A DNA stretch of 50,245 nt from an uncultured Comamonadaceae bacterium (GTDB taxonomy: Bacteria > Pseudomonadota > Gammaproteobacteria > Burkholderiales > Burkholderiaceae): positions 1-50,245 of the forward strand of contig CAMLSD010000020.1 of NCBI GenBank assembly GCA_946482595.1, in the 5' to 3' direction. Both the position numbers and the translations under genes were made by a program. The notes below the pieces were generated by a model that ran no database searches, was not told where the DNA came from, and was given only the letters and a program-made list of their open reading frames with translations. Positions 40,106 to 48,532 of the stretch are shown piece after piece (positions within the stretch are counted from its first letter, which is position 1; every line of letters begins with the position of its first letter).

Positions 40106-41653
40106 TCAGATCCTGCCCTGCAGGGCGATCCACGCCACCCAGGCAATGCTTGCAATGAAGAACAGCCCCGTGACACCGGCAAACTGCACCGTCCCGCGGC
40201 GATAGGCCGCACGGGCCGTGTCGGTCATCACCATCGAGACACTTCCCAGCACCGGTCGGCCTGTGAGCGAGTGCAGCATCTTTTCGTCGTCGACCACATG
40301 CCGCAGGCGGGTCATCGCAAAGGTGGCGGCCACGCCGGCCACGATGGCACCCAGCACCGCCAGCGCGGCCAGCACCTTGCGACCGGGGAACACCGGAGTG
40401 GACGACACACGGGCGGGCTCGACGAGTCGGAACTCGGCGAGTTGCGACGACTGGTCGATCTTGACGCCCAGCGACGCCGCCTCGCGGCGTGCCACGAGCT
40501 GCTCATAGTTGCGCCGGATCACTTCATAGTCGCGGTTGAGCTGGGCAAACTCGGCCTCGACCTGAGGCACCCGGCCGGCCTGGGCACGGATCTGATCCAG
40601 CCGGCCCTGCTGCACACCCAGCTGGCTGCGCAGCGACGCAGCCTTGGCCTCGGCCTCGGCCAGCGACACGCGGATGCGCTGGAACACCGGGTTGGTGGCC
40701 GCCGCACCGCCCTTGCCACCCTCACGGGCGCGGGCCAGATCCTCCTGGCGCTTCTGCTGCTCCAGCATGCCGATGGTGCGACGCGCAGCGATCACGTCGG
40801 GATGTTCGTCGGTGTAGCGCCGAAGCAGGTCGTCAAGCTGGCGCTTCTGTGCGTCCAGGCGGGATTCAACCTCGGACATGACCGCCGGCGCGGCGCCCGG
40901 CATGGCCGATGAGGGCAGTTGCGGGTCTTCACCGGCCAGCTCGCGCTTGAGGGTGTCACGCGTCTGTTCGGCGGCGATCAGTTCGAGGCGCAGTCGGTTG
41001 ACCTCGTCGGACAACGCGGCGATGCGGCCGAAATAGTCCTGGTTGGACGTTCCAGCCACGCCGAAATTGCGGACCTTGAACTCCTTCAGCCGGTTCTCGG
41101 ACTCCACGAGCTTGGACTCGTACGAGGCGATCTGTTCGTCGATGAAACGGCTCGCTTCCTCGGAGTCCTTGCTCTTGGAGCCCACGCTGGACCGCACGAA
41201 GATGTTCACCAGTTCCTCGACCAGGCGCTGGGCGCGCGGTGCGTTCACGTCGCGGTAGCTGATCTGGTACAGGTTGCCACCGCCATAGGGCACCACGCGG
41301 ATCTTTTCGGTCAGCATGTTCAGTTCGCGATCGCGAAAACTCGGCCCCTTCGTGGGCAGGCCGATCTCGGGCGAATCCATCAGCTTCTCGACGTTCGGGC
41401 GCGACACCAGCGTGCGGGCGAGCATGCGCACCTGCTGATCGATGTCCGGTTGGAAGGCAAGGCCGGCCATCAGCGGCTTGAGCACGGTCTGGGTATCGAC
41501 ATACACCCTGGCCGTGGCTTCATAGCGGTCCGGAATGCGCGTGAGCAGCGCGGCCGCGCCGAGGGCGCAAACCCAGGCCACGGCCAGACCGATCCAGCGG
41601 TACCGCCACATCTGCCGTAGCGTCGCAGTCACGAGGCGCACGATGTCGTTCAT
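40106..41653 (-). CDS. Polysaccharide co-polymerase / chain-length determinant (Wzc-like, no kinase)
   Basis: 515 residues. A Wzz domain starts at the N-terminus ('LRQMWRYRWIGLAVAWVCALGAAALL', first membrane helix 20-40), then 'DRYEATARVYVDTQTVL'. A long periplasmic coiled coil follows (about 170-400, with 'ESRLDAQKRQLDDLLRRYTDEHPDV' and 'LAEAEAKAASLRSQLG' heptads), and a second helix near 425-450. The extra hydrophobic C-terminus (490-510) is typical of XrtA-type members. It lacks a cytoplasmic kinase domain, which is supplied by the next gene. It sets chain length and links Wzy to the Wza-like exporter. Confidence 0.93.
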   Translation of the reverse strand: MNDIVRLVTATLRQMWRYRWIGLAVAWVCALGAAALLTRIPDRYEATARVYVDTQTVLKPLMAGLAFQPDIDQQVRMLARTLVSRPNVEKLMDSPEIGLPTKGPSFRDRELNMLTEKIRVVPYGGGNLYQISYRDVNAPRAQRLVEELVNIFVRSSVGSKSKDSEEASRFIDEQIASYESKLVESENRLKEFKVRNFGVAGTSNQDYFGRIAALSDEVNRLRLELIAAEQTRDTLKRELAGEDPQLPSSAMPGAAPAVMSEVESRLDAQKRQLDDLLRRYTDEHPDVIAARRTIGMLEQQKRQEDLARAREGGKGGAAATNPVFQRIRVSLAEAEAKAASLRSQLGVQQGRLDQIRAQAGRVPQVEAEFAQLNRDYEVIRRNYEQLVARREAASLGVKIDQSSQLAEFRLVEPARVSSTPVFPGRKVLAALAVLGAIVAGVAATFAMTRLRHVVDDEKMLHSLTGRPVLGSVSMVMTDTARAAYRRGTVQFAGVTGLFFIASIAWVAWIALQGRI

Positions 41654-41824
41654 TGGAAGAATCCACTCACAAAACAGTCAGGTCGCCCACCCGCCACGCC
41701 CTGACCCGGCAGGACGGGCCCGCCAACACGAATGCCCGGGGCCCTTGCAGGCACTCCCGGGCCACAGGGTCGCTCATGGCGGCCCCGACGTCCATCGCTG
41801 CGTCCGGCAAGCCGGCCGTCTGGA

Positions 41825-42460
41825 TCAGAACCAGCTTTGCGGGACGATGATGATGTCACCTGGCTTGACACCTACGTTGGCGGAGATGTCTCCGCGCTTG
41901 AGCAGGTCACCCAGTCGCACGCTGTACTGCTTGCCGCCTTCGGAGCCCCGCACCAGCACGGCCCCGTTTCCATCGGCAAAGTCGGTCAGCCCACCCACCT
42001 GGATCATCACGTCCAGCACGGTCATGTTCTGGCGGTAGGGCACGGCCTGGGGCCGCGCCGCCTCGCCGACGATGCGGATCTGCTCGGAGAACGTGCCCTG
42101 GAAGCCGGTGACCAGCACCGTGACGACCGGGTCGCGAATGAACTTGGACAGTGCCTTCTCGACTTCACGCGCCAGGTCGGCCGGATCGCGGCCTGCGGCC
42201 ACGACATCTTCGACCAGCGGGGTCGAGATGCGCCCGTCGGGGCGCACCGTCACGGTGGTCGAGAGTTCCGGGTTGCGCCACACGACGATGTTCAGCGTGT
42301 CAAGCGCGCCGATCTTGTATCGGTGATCCGGGGTGTCGGCTGCCGCCGGGGCCGGCGGGTAGTTGCCGAGCGACCCGCAACCTGCCACCAGGGCAAGCCA
42401 CAGGCCGGACAGCACCATCAGGGCGCCACGCCAGGACCAGATTGCTTGTGCTCGATTCAT
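41825..42460 (-). CDS. Wza-like polysaccharide export lipoprotein
   Basis: 211 residues from the ATG at 42460, with AGGAGGTCGA in front. A lipoprotein signal ends in 'LALVAGC'. The Poly_export domain follows ('HRYKIGALDTLNIVVWRNPELSTTVTVRPDGRISTPLVEDV'), then SLBB repeats ('IRIVGEAARPQAVPY', 'LDVMIQVGGLTDFADGN', 'VKPGDIIIVPQSWF'). It is short, as in XrtA-type exporters, and lacks the long C-terminal part of E. coli Wza. It is the outer-membrane or periplasmic conduit for the EPS. It lies between the initiating transferase and the Wzc-like gene. Confidence 0.92.
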   Translation of the reverse strand: MNRAQAIWSWRGALMVLSGLWLALVAGCGSLGNYPPAPAAADTPDHRYKIGALDTLNIVVWRNPELSTTVTVRPDGRISTPLVEDVVAAGRDPADLAREVEKALSKFIRDPVVTVLVTGFQGTFSEQIRIVGEAARPQAVPYRQNMTVLDVMIQVGGLTDFADGNGAVLVRGSEGGKQYSVRLGDLLKRGDISANVGVKPGDIIIVPQSWF

Positions 42461-42524
42461 TCGACCTCCTCGCCCGGCCTTGTGGCAGGCACCCGGCTCA
42501 TTCAAGTGCATTGCAAACGCAGTG

Positions 42525-43925
42525 TCACTGCGCACCCTCGCGGAACAGCACCACGCTCACGGTCTCGATCAGGACCAGCAGGTCGAGGAAAAGCGTGTTG
42601 TTCTTCACGTAGTACAGATCGTACTGGTGCTTGCGTCGCGCGTCATCCACCGACGCACCATAGCTGTAACGGACCTGGGCCCAGCCGGTCACGCCGGGCT
42701 TGACACTGTGGCGAAGGTCGTAGAAGGGAATCTGCTCACGCAACTGGGCCACGAAGCTCGGACGCTCGGGGCGCGGCCCGACCATGCTCATCTCGCCGCG
42801 CAGCACGCTCAGCAGCTGCGGCAGCTCGTCGATGCGCGTCTTGCGGATGAACGAACCCACGCGGGTCACGCGCGAATCGTTCTTGGTGGCCCAGCGTGCA
42901 ACACCGTCCTTCTCGGCATCAGTGCGCATGCTGCGGAACTTCAGGCACATGAACGAACGGCCACCCAGGCCCACACGCTCCTGGCGATAGATGATCGGGC
43001 CGGGGCTGTCCAGGCGGATCGCCAGCGCCGTCAGCAGCATGATCGGCGACGCCAGCACCAGCAGCGTGGCCGACGAGGCGATGTCGAACGCCCGCTTGGC
43101 CGCGCGACGCATCGGACCCTGCACAAAACCGTGGCCGTACACGAGCCAGCTGGCCTTCAGGCTGTCGATCGGCACTTCGGCGTTCGAGCGCTCGTAGAAA
43201 CCGGCCATGTCGAGGATGGGGATGCCGCGGATGCGACAGGCCAGCAACTGGTCCATCGGCACGCCGCCGCCGCGTTGCTCGCGGGCCGCCACGATGATCT
43301 CGTCGATGCCATGCTCGCGTGCGACGTCCAGGATGGTGGCCTCGCGCGAGAAGATGCGGTAGCCATGCAGCGCGGGATCGGGGCCGTCGGCCGTCGGGTA
43401 GAAACCCACCACGCTGCGTTCGACCCGCCCGGCACCCGAGGCCAGGTCGCTGGCGACACGGCGTGCGTCCGCACCACCGCCGACGATCAGCACGCGGGGC
43501 ACGCCCACCGAGCGGCGCAGCATGAACACGGCACCCCGCACGATCACCAGGCCCACCAGCAGGTAGAGCACGGCGTAGCCGACCAGGTGGCTGGCATAGC
43601 TGTCATCAGAGATCGTGCCCAGCCCGACATAGGTGATGTACGCCCCCACCAGCAGCGCCATCAGCATGCGCCGTACGGTGCCACCGAGCGTGACCTGCGT
43701 GGCGCCGCGGCGATACACGCCGACGAACGAATACAGGATCATCATGACCAGTGCAAAACCGAGCGCAGGCAGCAGCATGCGCGACGTCGGCAGCGCCCCC
43801 GACTGGTCCGGGACCATGTGGAGGGTCGATGCCGCCAGCAGCACGGCAAAGAAACACAGCAAGGTGTCGGCCAACAGCTCGAGGAACGTCGACACGGCTA
43901 CGTGATGCTGAAAAACCCTGAACAT
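42525..43925 (-). CDS. Initiating sugar-phosphate transferase (polyprenyl glycosylphosphotransferase)
   Basis: 466 residues. Four membrane helices occupy about 1-120, a CoA-binding/Rossmann-like domain 125-240 ('VLIVGGGADARRVASDL'), another helix lies near 280, and then the catalytic PglC-like domain: 'KRAFDIASSATLLVLASPIML', 'DSPGPIIYRQERVG', 'LKFRSM', 'RKTRIDELPQL', 'MSMVGPRPERP', 'KPGVTGWAQV'. It transfers a sugar-1-phosphate to undecaprenyl phosphate and so starts the repeat unit. The TIGR03013-like length and N-terminus match EpsB-type proteins of XrtA loci. It is the first gene of the export operon, with GGGAGAGG before the ATG. Confidence 0.94.
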   Translation of the reverse strand: MFRVFQHHVAVSTFLELLADTLLCFFAVLLAASTLHMVPDQSGALPTSRMLLPALGFALVMMILYSFVGVYRRGATQVTLGGTVRRMLMALLVGAYITYVGLGTISDDSYASHLVGYAVLYLLVGLVIVRGAVFMLRRSVGVPRVLIVGGGADARRVASDLASGAGRVERSVVGFYPTADGPDPALHGYRIFSREATILDVAREHGIDEIIVAAREQRGGGVPMDQLLACRIRGIPILDMAGFYERSNAEVPIDSLKASWLVYGHGFVQGPMRRAAKRAFDIASSATLLVLASPIMLLTALAIRLDSPGPIIYRQERVGLGGRSFMCLKFRSMRTDAEKDGVARWATKNDSRVTRVGSFIRKTRIDELPQLLSVLRGEMSMVGPRPERPSFVAQLREQIPFYDLRHSVKPGVTGWAQVRYSYGASVDDARRKHQYDLYYVKNNTLFLDLLVLIETVSVVLFREGAQ

Positions 43926-44340
43926 TTCGGTTACCTCTCCCACCTGGGGTCAAACGGTTGCGCAGATGCGTCCGTCAACTCCTCCGGGTGATTGCGTAAT
44001 TGAGTGCAACGGCTGAAACGGATTCTCGGCAGCCCGTATGACGGGACAACCCTCCATCCGGGGGTTCCCCCCGTGATTGAGGGGGCCAAATCAACGCATC
44101 AGGGGCTGGATTCGCGCGGCTGTTACGAGTACAGCCACACTCGCACGACGCAGGCTTGACACCGGCACAGCGGCATGGCATGCGCCCAGCACCGATCTGG
44201 CGGGTGTCTCGATGGATGTGGCCGGGGCTTCAGAAGGGCGCCGGAAAGAGGCGCGGGGGCCGCCCAGGCCCGAAGGGAGCGCGCCGGGTGGGCAGGGAGC
44301 AGCACCGCCGTTGAATCGGGCGGCCGGTCTCAATCGCCGG
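43926..44340 (-). promoter_or_regulatory. 415-base regulatory region of the export operon
   Basis: No gene is seen. It holds inverted repeat GGCTGT-TACGAGT-ACAGCC (44118-44136), the pair TTGC-N10-GCAA (43992-44009), and overlapping C/G runs at 44060-44085 that can form either GGGGG-TT-CCCCC or CCCCC-GTGATTGA-GGGGG. These are candidate operator and attenuator elements for the EPS export operon that starts at 43925. No sigma-54 box was recognised. Confidence 0.55.
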
Positions 44341-45372
44341 TCATTGCAGCGCCTGCACGCTGGCCAGCAGCCAGCCGGACGAGCCGTCGCAGGGCTTGGT
44401 CAGGCTCCAGATCTCGCGGAAGGGCGAGGCCCCGGCGCTGATCTCCTCGCGGATCATCCCGGAAAACTCGACGTTGGCGAGGTAGTTGCCGGCCACGACC
44501 TCCACACCGAGCAGCTCGGCATGCAGCGTGACCACGTCGGTGCGGTTCGGTCGATTGCCGCGCTCCTGGAGCTGCGCCTGGATGTTGGCCAGCAGTTCGT
44601 CGGTCATGAGCGCACGAAGCCGCGCGATGTCAGAGGCATCCCAGGCTTCCTGCAACACGACGAAATTGCGTTTGGCCTCCTGGACGAAGCCGGTGGCATC
44701 GAATCCGGCAGGCACCCCCCAGCGGAACTCGCCGGTCCTTGCAGCCAGCTCCTCGATGCCGCCCTGACCATAGTGGACGCTGGATTCGGGTGCCAGGGAC
44801 ATCGGCTCGTAGCCGCTGGCGGCAAACGAGGAGCGGCCAAGCGGCTGGCGCCGTGCGGTCGTCATGCCCGCCGCTGCAGCCGCAGGACCTGCCGTCAGAC
44901 GACGCACGAGCCGCCATGAGCCCCACGCCAGCAGACCGACCAGCAGCGCGAGCACGGCGGCCGTGGCCAGGTCGGCCGTGGGCGCCGCCAGCCCCAGTTG
45001 ATCGAAGATCACGCCCAGGCCCACCGCTGCGGCCACGCTGGCCAGCACGCCGCCGCCGAGCGCCATGGCGCCCGCCCCGGCCGCAGGCGCCATCGGCGCG
45101 GCCGCCAGCACCTGCTCCCTGGAAGCCGACGGACGGGGCGAACCGGCCGACTTGCGGCCCGATGCCTGGTCCGCCCGCGCGCCCTGCGTCGAGCGCCCTG
45201 TGCGCTCGCCTTCGGCCTGCTGCGCCACGACGGGCGGCACCGTCGCGGCACGGCCTCGCGGCAGATCCAGGCGCGGGTTCTGTGCCTGCGCCACCGTCAG
45301 GCTCGCGCCAAGCAATGCGGCCGCGGTGGCAGGCAGCAGACGCATCAGCGCAAAAGCCTTGACGTACATCAT
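44341..45372 (-). CDS. Tim44-like domain membrane protein
   Basis: 343 residues from the ATG at 45372. A signal-like helix lies at 1-28 ending 'AQAQ', then a low-complexity charged stretch, and one or two membrane spans at about 110-175 ('GGGVLASVAAAVGLGVIFDQLG', 'AAVLALLVGLLAWGSW'). The C-terminal Tim44 domain spans 210-343 ('FVQEAKRNFVVLQEAWDASDIARLRALMTDELLANIQAQLQER'). Bacterial members are membrane proteins of unknown role. In Burkholderiales they commonly sit beside ubiE, as here (31 bases downstream), so this marks ordinary chromosome next to the EPS locus. Confidence 0.88.
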   Translation of the reverse strand: MMYVKAFALMRLLPATAAALLGASLTVAQAQNPRLDLPRGRAATVPPVVAQQAEGERTGRSTQGARADQASGRKSAGSPRPSASREQVLAAAPMAPAAGAGAMALGGGVLASVAAAVGLGVIFDQLGLAAPTADLATAAVLALLVGLLAWGSWRLVRRLTAGPAAAAAGMTTARRQPLGRSSFAASGYEPMSLAPESSVHYGQGGIEELAARTGEFRWGVPAGFDATGFVQEAKRNFVVLQEAWDASDIARLRALMTDELLANIQAQLQERGNRPNRTDVVTLHAELLGVEVVAGNYLANVEFSGMIREEISAGASPFREIWSLTKPCDGSSGWLLASVQALQ

Positions 45373-45403
45373 GTCGAACACTTCTTCCGCCCGGCGTGCG
45401 GGC

Positions 45404-46135
45404 TCAGCACTTGATTCCCACGTGCAGCGCCACGACCCCCGCGGCCATGTTGTGCACGTCGACATGGCCGAAACCGGCCTGTTTCATCATGGCCTTGAGT
45501 TCCGCCTGACCAGGATGCATGCGAATGGACTCTGCCAGATACTGGTAGCTGTGGGCGTCGCCGGCAATCCAGCCCCCAAGGCGAGGCAGGACATTGAACG
45601 AATACCAGTCGTAGGCCTTCTCCAGCGGCGCAGCCACCTTCGAAAATTCGAGCACGAGCAGCTTGCCGCCCGGCTTGAGCACCCGGCACATCTCGGCCAG
45701 GGCCCGGTCCTTGTGGGTCATGTTGCGCAGGCCGAAGGCTACACACACGATGTCGAAGCGCCCACTCGCAAACGGCAGGCCCTCGGCGTCACACAGCGCT
45801 GTCGGCAGGTTCAGGCCCTCGTCGATCAGACGATCACGGCCCACACCCAGCATGGATTCGTTGATGTCGGTGTGCACCACCAGCCCCGACGGGCCCACCC
45901 TGCGGGCAAACGCGCGCGACATGTCGCCGGTGCCTCCAGCGATGTCGAGCACCGCCTGGCCCTCGCGCACGCCGGAGGCGGCGACGGTATAGGCCTTCCA
46001 GGCGCGGTGCAGGCCGGCCGACATCAGGTCGTTCATGACGTCGTAGCGGCGCGCGACGGAGTCGAACACGCCACGCACATGCTGCGCCTTTTCGCCCTCG
46101 TCGACGGTCTTGAATCCGAAATGGGTGGTGCTCAT
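45404..46135 (-). CDS. ubiE: Ubiquinone/menaquinone C-methyltransferase UbiE
   Basis: 243 residues, the usual family length. '[33 protein letters not shown]' is the UbiE/COQ5 signature 1 region. The SAM site is '[15 protein letters not shown]' and signature 2 is '[15 protein letters not shown]'. It methylates the 2-polyprenyl-6-methoxy-1,4-benzoquinol ring in ubiquinone biosynthesis at the inner membrane. The ATG at 46135 is chosen because the family begins '[11 protein letters not shown]'. It is a housekeeping gene outside the EPS function. Confidence 0.96.
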   Translation of the reverse strand: MSTTHFGFKTVDEGEKAQHVRGVFDSVARRYDVMNDLMSAGLHRAWKAYTVAASGVREGQAVLDIAGGTGDMSRAFARRVGPSGLVVHTDINESMLGVGRDRLIDEGLNLPTALCDAEGLPFASGRFDIVCVAFGLRNMTHKDRALAEMCRVLKPGGKLLVLEFSKVAAPLEKAYDWYSFNVLPRLGGWIAGDAHSYQYLAESIRMHPGQAELKAMMKQAGFGHVDVHNMAAGVVALHVGIKC

Positions 46136-46277
46136 GAAGACATCGTAAGTTCGGTGTTGCACGTCAGGCCCGACAACCCCGTGCGAGGGCAGGACATGTG
46201 GCACACAAAGTGCCCGCGCCGGCCTGCCTTTGATGGGAAAAACCGACAGACGCCGGCTCGGCGAGTCGGGCCGGCAC

Positions 46278-46312
46278 TCAAGGAAACGTCGGGCCGCCCC
46301 AAGTTTCCTTGA
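46278..46312. repeat. Perfect 10-bp inverted repeat, REP-like
   Basis: TCAAGGAAAC and GTTTCCTTGA flank a 15-base GC-rich loop. It lies in the 223-base gap between DUF971 and ubiE. It has no T-tract, so it may be a REP-like element or a processing site. Confidence 0.6.
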
Positions 46313-46358
46313 CCCCCGCGGGGGGCGCTCTCAAGCCCGCGGCCTGTGCGCGCGGGTG

Positions 46359-46775
46359 TCAGTGATGGTGGCCGCAGGCCGACCCCGAACGCTCGGGCAT
46401 CGGCGCATCGCGATCGACGCCAGCGGCCGTCAGGCGCTGCTCGTACTCCTGCCAGAGCGCCTCTTGCCGGGAGCCCAGCAGGTAGAGGTAGTCCCAGGAG
46501 AAGATGCCCGACTCGTGCCCGTCACTGAACGTGGGCTGCACGGCGTAGTTGCCCACTGGCTCCAGGGCCACCACGTCGACTTCGCGCTTGCCGGTCTGCA
46601 GCACTTCCTGGCCCGGGCCGTGGCCCTGCACCTCGGCCGATGGCGAGTAGACGCGCATCAGCTCGAAAGGAATGCGAAAGTGCGCCCCGTCGCTGAACTG
46701 AACCTCCAGCACACGCGACTGCTGGTGCACGGTGAGGGCAACGGGGGTGGGGGAATGCTTGTCGAGTCCGGCCAT
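46359..46775 (-). CDS. DUF971 (gamma-butyrobetaine hydroxylase-like N-terminal) protein
   Basis: 138 residues. The conserved pattern is 'LEVQFSDGAHFRIPFELMRVYSPSAEV', then 'VALEPVGNYAVQPTFSDGHESGIFSWDYLYLLG', which define the small DUF971/GBBH-like_N fold linked to Fe-S or metal handling in some organisms. The C-terminus ends in 'SACGHHH', a possible metal ligand. It precedes ubiE by 223 bases, a common gene order in betaproteobacteria. Confidence 0.9.
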   Translation of the reverse strand: MAGLDKHSPTPVALTVHQQSRVLEVQFSDGAHFRIPFELMRVYSPSAEVQGHGPGQEVLQTGKREVDVVALEPVGNYAVQPTFSDGHESGIFSWDYLYLLGSRQEALWQEYEQRLTAAGVDRDAPMPERSGSACGHHH

Positions 46776-46847
46776 GGGAGCCCAAGGTGAACCGGCGCCT
46801 TGCGGCGCCGGTCGGTCAATCGAAATCGATGCCGATCAGATCAGGAA

Positions 46848-48500
46848 TCAGAAAAGGATCGAGAAATTGACATGCAGTTTATCGTCACCCTTGCCCGGCA
46901 CAGAAGGGTTCTCCACGGGGTCGGCGCGGCTTCCGGTGACCACCCGGCCGTAGTCGGCCGTCAGGCTCGCCCCGCTGGGGTGGGCATAGCGCAGTCCCAG
47001 GCCGACGCTGGCAAGGCGATCGCGGGCGCGACGTGCCGGCCGGTCGGTCACATGGCTGGACACCGTTCCGCCGTCGGCAAAGGCCAGCACCCTCAGGCCC
47101 GGCGCCAGTTCCGGCGTCGTCGCCTCCAGGGTGAGCAGGTAGCCCGAGTCACCGTAGAGCACCCTGTCCGCGACACCTCGCACTGAGCCCACGCCGCCCA
47201 GACCAAAGGCCTCGCCGGCAATCAGCAGGTCCGGGCTGTACTGGGCTTGCGCTCGGGCGAGAAACTGCCAGTTCGAGGGCAGCACCTGGACAAAGGAGGC
47301 TGCAGCACGAAGGGCCTTCCAGCGCGAGGTGCGGATGTCGCTGTTTTCGCTCTGGTAGGCGAGCAGGCTGTTGCCGCGCCCGCCACCGAGATTGCCCGCG
47401 AGTTCAAGGTGGTAGGTGGCCAGTCGACGGTCTGCCTCAAGGCGCCCCGTGTAGCCCAGCGAGATGGAACGAGAGCGCCGATCCGACTGCGTGACGGGGA
47501 GTCCCTCCACTTCCGTGGCGCGATAGAGCTTGTCGTCGAGACTCAGGCTGACATAGGCGCGATAGCCACCTTGGGGCTCAAGATAGTGGGAATAACCCAA
47601 TCTCATGGCGGTGCCGGCCGCCGTGCTGGTGAATGTTCCGAACTCGGAAGAGCCCGCATTGAGACCGAACGTGCCGACGACATCACTGTCGGTGTAGCTT
47701 GCATACACCACGCCGCCCCATGTGTACAACGGCGCACGGTAGCTCAGCCCGTACTGCTTGACGCGAGACGGCTTTTCGAGCGACGTGGTGTAGGCGGCGC
47801 CCACGACATGGTCGCGATCGAAGAGATTGTTGTAGCTTCCGCTGAGCGTAACGCGATCACGGCCGGTTTCCCTGGTGCCCGCATTGCTCAACGACGCTCC
47901 GACCGTCCACGGCGCGCGTTCGCTGACCCTCACGGTGGCATCGATCGTCTCGCCTGCCTCCGCTTGCTTGAGCGCCACGACCAGCTTGCGCGAGGGGTTC
48001 TCATTCGCGACCGACGTTTCCCTCGCCAACCGACGCAGGTTGGGTGATCCGCCCTCGGTCAGCTCCGGGACCGCTCGACGCACGTTGTCCGTCGAGAAAT
48101 GCCGGTCGTTGCCCTGCACCTCGACCTTGCCAATCGAGAACCGCACCATGTTGAGCGTCACCGTATCGCCCACCGGCTGCGGCGGAAGGACCACCCGATA
48201 CAGCGAGAAGCCTCGATCCTGCAGGGCCTGCTCCAGCGCAGACGTCGCCTGCTGCAACACCTCGAGTGTCGCGTCGGCCCGAAGGTAGGGGGCAAGTACC
48301 GCGCTGGTCACACTGCTGGACAGAGGGTTCTCGCCGATGATTGCAAAACCCTTGATCGGGAATACGGCAGCGGGAGGCGCGACGAGTGCATTGGGTTGCG
48401 CCCACACGTCACCCGTGATCACGCCGGACAAGGTACCGACTGCGGCGATGACGGCGCACAGGGGGCGCAGGCGGCTCGTGCGAATTGAAGACATCTTCAT
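46848..48500 (-). CDS. TpsB-type outer-membrane transporter (ShlB/FhaC/HecB family)
   Basis: 550 residues from the ATG at 48500 with GAGG upstream; the open frame to 48542 has no signal-peptide sense. A signal peptide ends near 'VWAQP' (35). POTRA_2-like ('FPIKGFAIIGENPLSSSVTSAVLAPYL') and ShlB POTRA-like ('IGKVEVQGNDRHFSTDNVRRAVPEL') domains occupy about 50-200. The 16-strand barrel runs 210-550 with 'LFDRDHVVGAAYTTS', 'GYSHYLEP' and the terminal 'VNFSILF'. It would secrete a TpsA exoprotein through the outer membrane. No TpsA is present in the window; the Pro-Ala-rich gene cut by the right edge is a candidate. It lies 32 bases after the FecR-domain gene, in one operon. Confidence 0.9.
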   Translation of the reverse strand: MKMSSIRTSRLRPLCAVIAAVGTLSGVITGDVWAQPNALVAPPAAVFPIKGFAIIGENPLSSSVTSAVLAPYLRADATLEVLQQATSALEQALQDRGFSLYRVVLPPQPVGDTVTLNMVRFSIGKVEVQGNDRHFSTDNVRRAVPELTEGGSPNLRRLARETSVANENPSRKLVVALKQAEAGETIDATVRVSERAPWTVGASLSNAGTRETGRDRVTLSGSYNNLFDRDHVVGAAYTTSLEKPSRVKQYGLSYRAPLYTWGGVVYASYTDSDVVGTFGLNAGSSEFGTFTSTAAGTAMRLGYSHYLEPQGGYRAYVSLSLDDKLYRATEVEGLPVTQSDRRSRSISLGYTGRLEADRRLATYHLELAGNLGGGRGNSLLAYQSENSDIRTSRWKALRAAASFVQVLPSNWQFLARAQAQYSPDLLIAGEAFGLGGVGSVRGVADRVLYGDSGYLLTLEATTPELAPGLRVLAFADGGTVSSHVTDRPARRARDRLASVGLGLRYAHPSGASLTADYGRVVTGSRADPVENPSVPGKGDDKLHVNFSILF

Positions 48501-48532
48501 CAGCCTCGTTCCTTCATGCTGCAGGTCGGCGC

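Noticed and set aside
36658..40158. Very long plus-strand open frame (over 1100 codons) opposite the ATPase, barrel and kinase genes
   Set aside because: It runs antisense to three well-supported genes, its translation is His/Arg/Gln-rich without domains, and such frames are expected in high-GC DNA.
44086..44340. Small gene between the Tim44-like gene and the export operon
   Set aside because: Short frames on both strands have Arg/Pro/Ala-rich translations and no ribosome site or start context.
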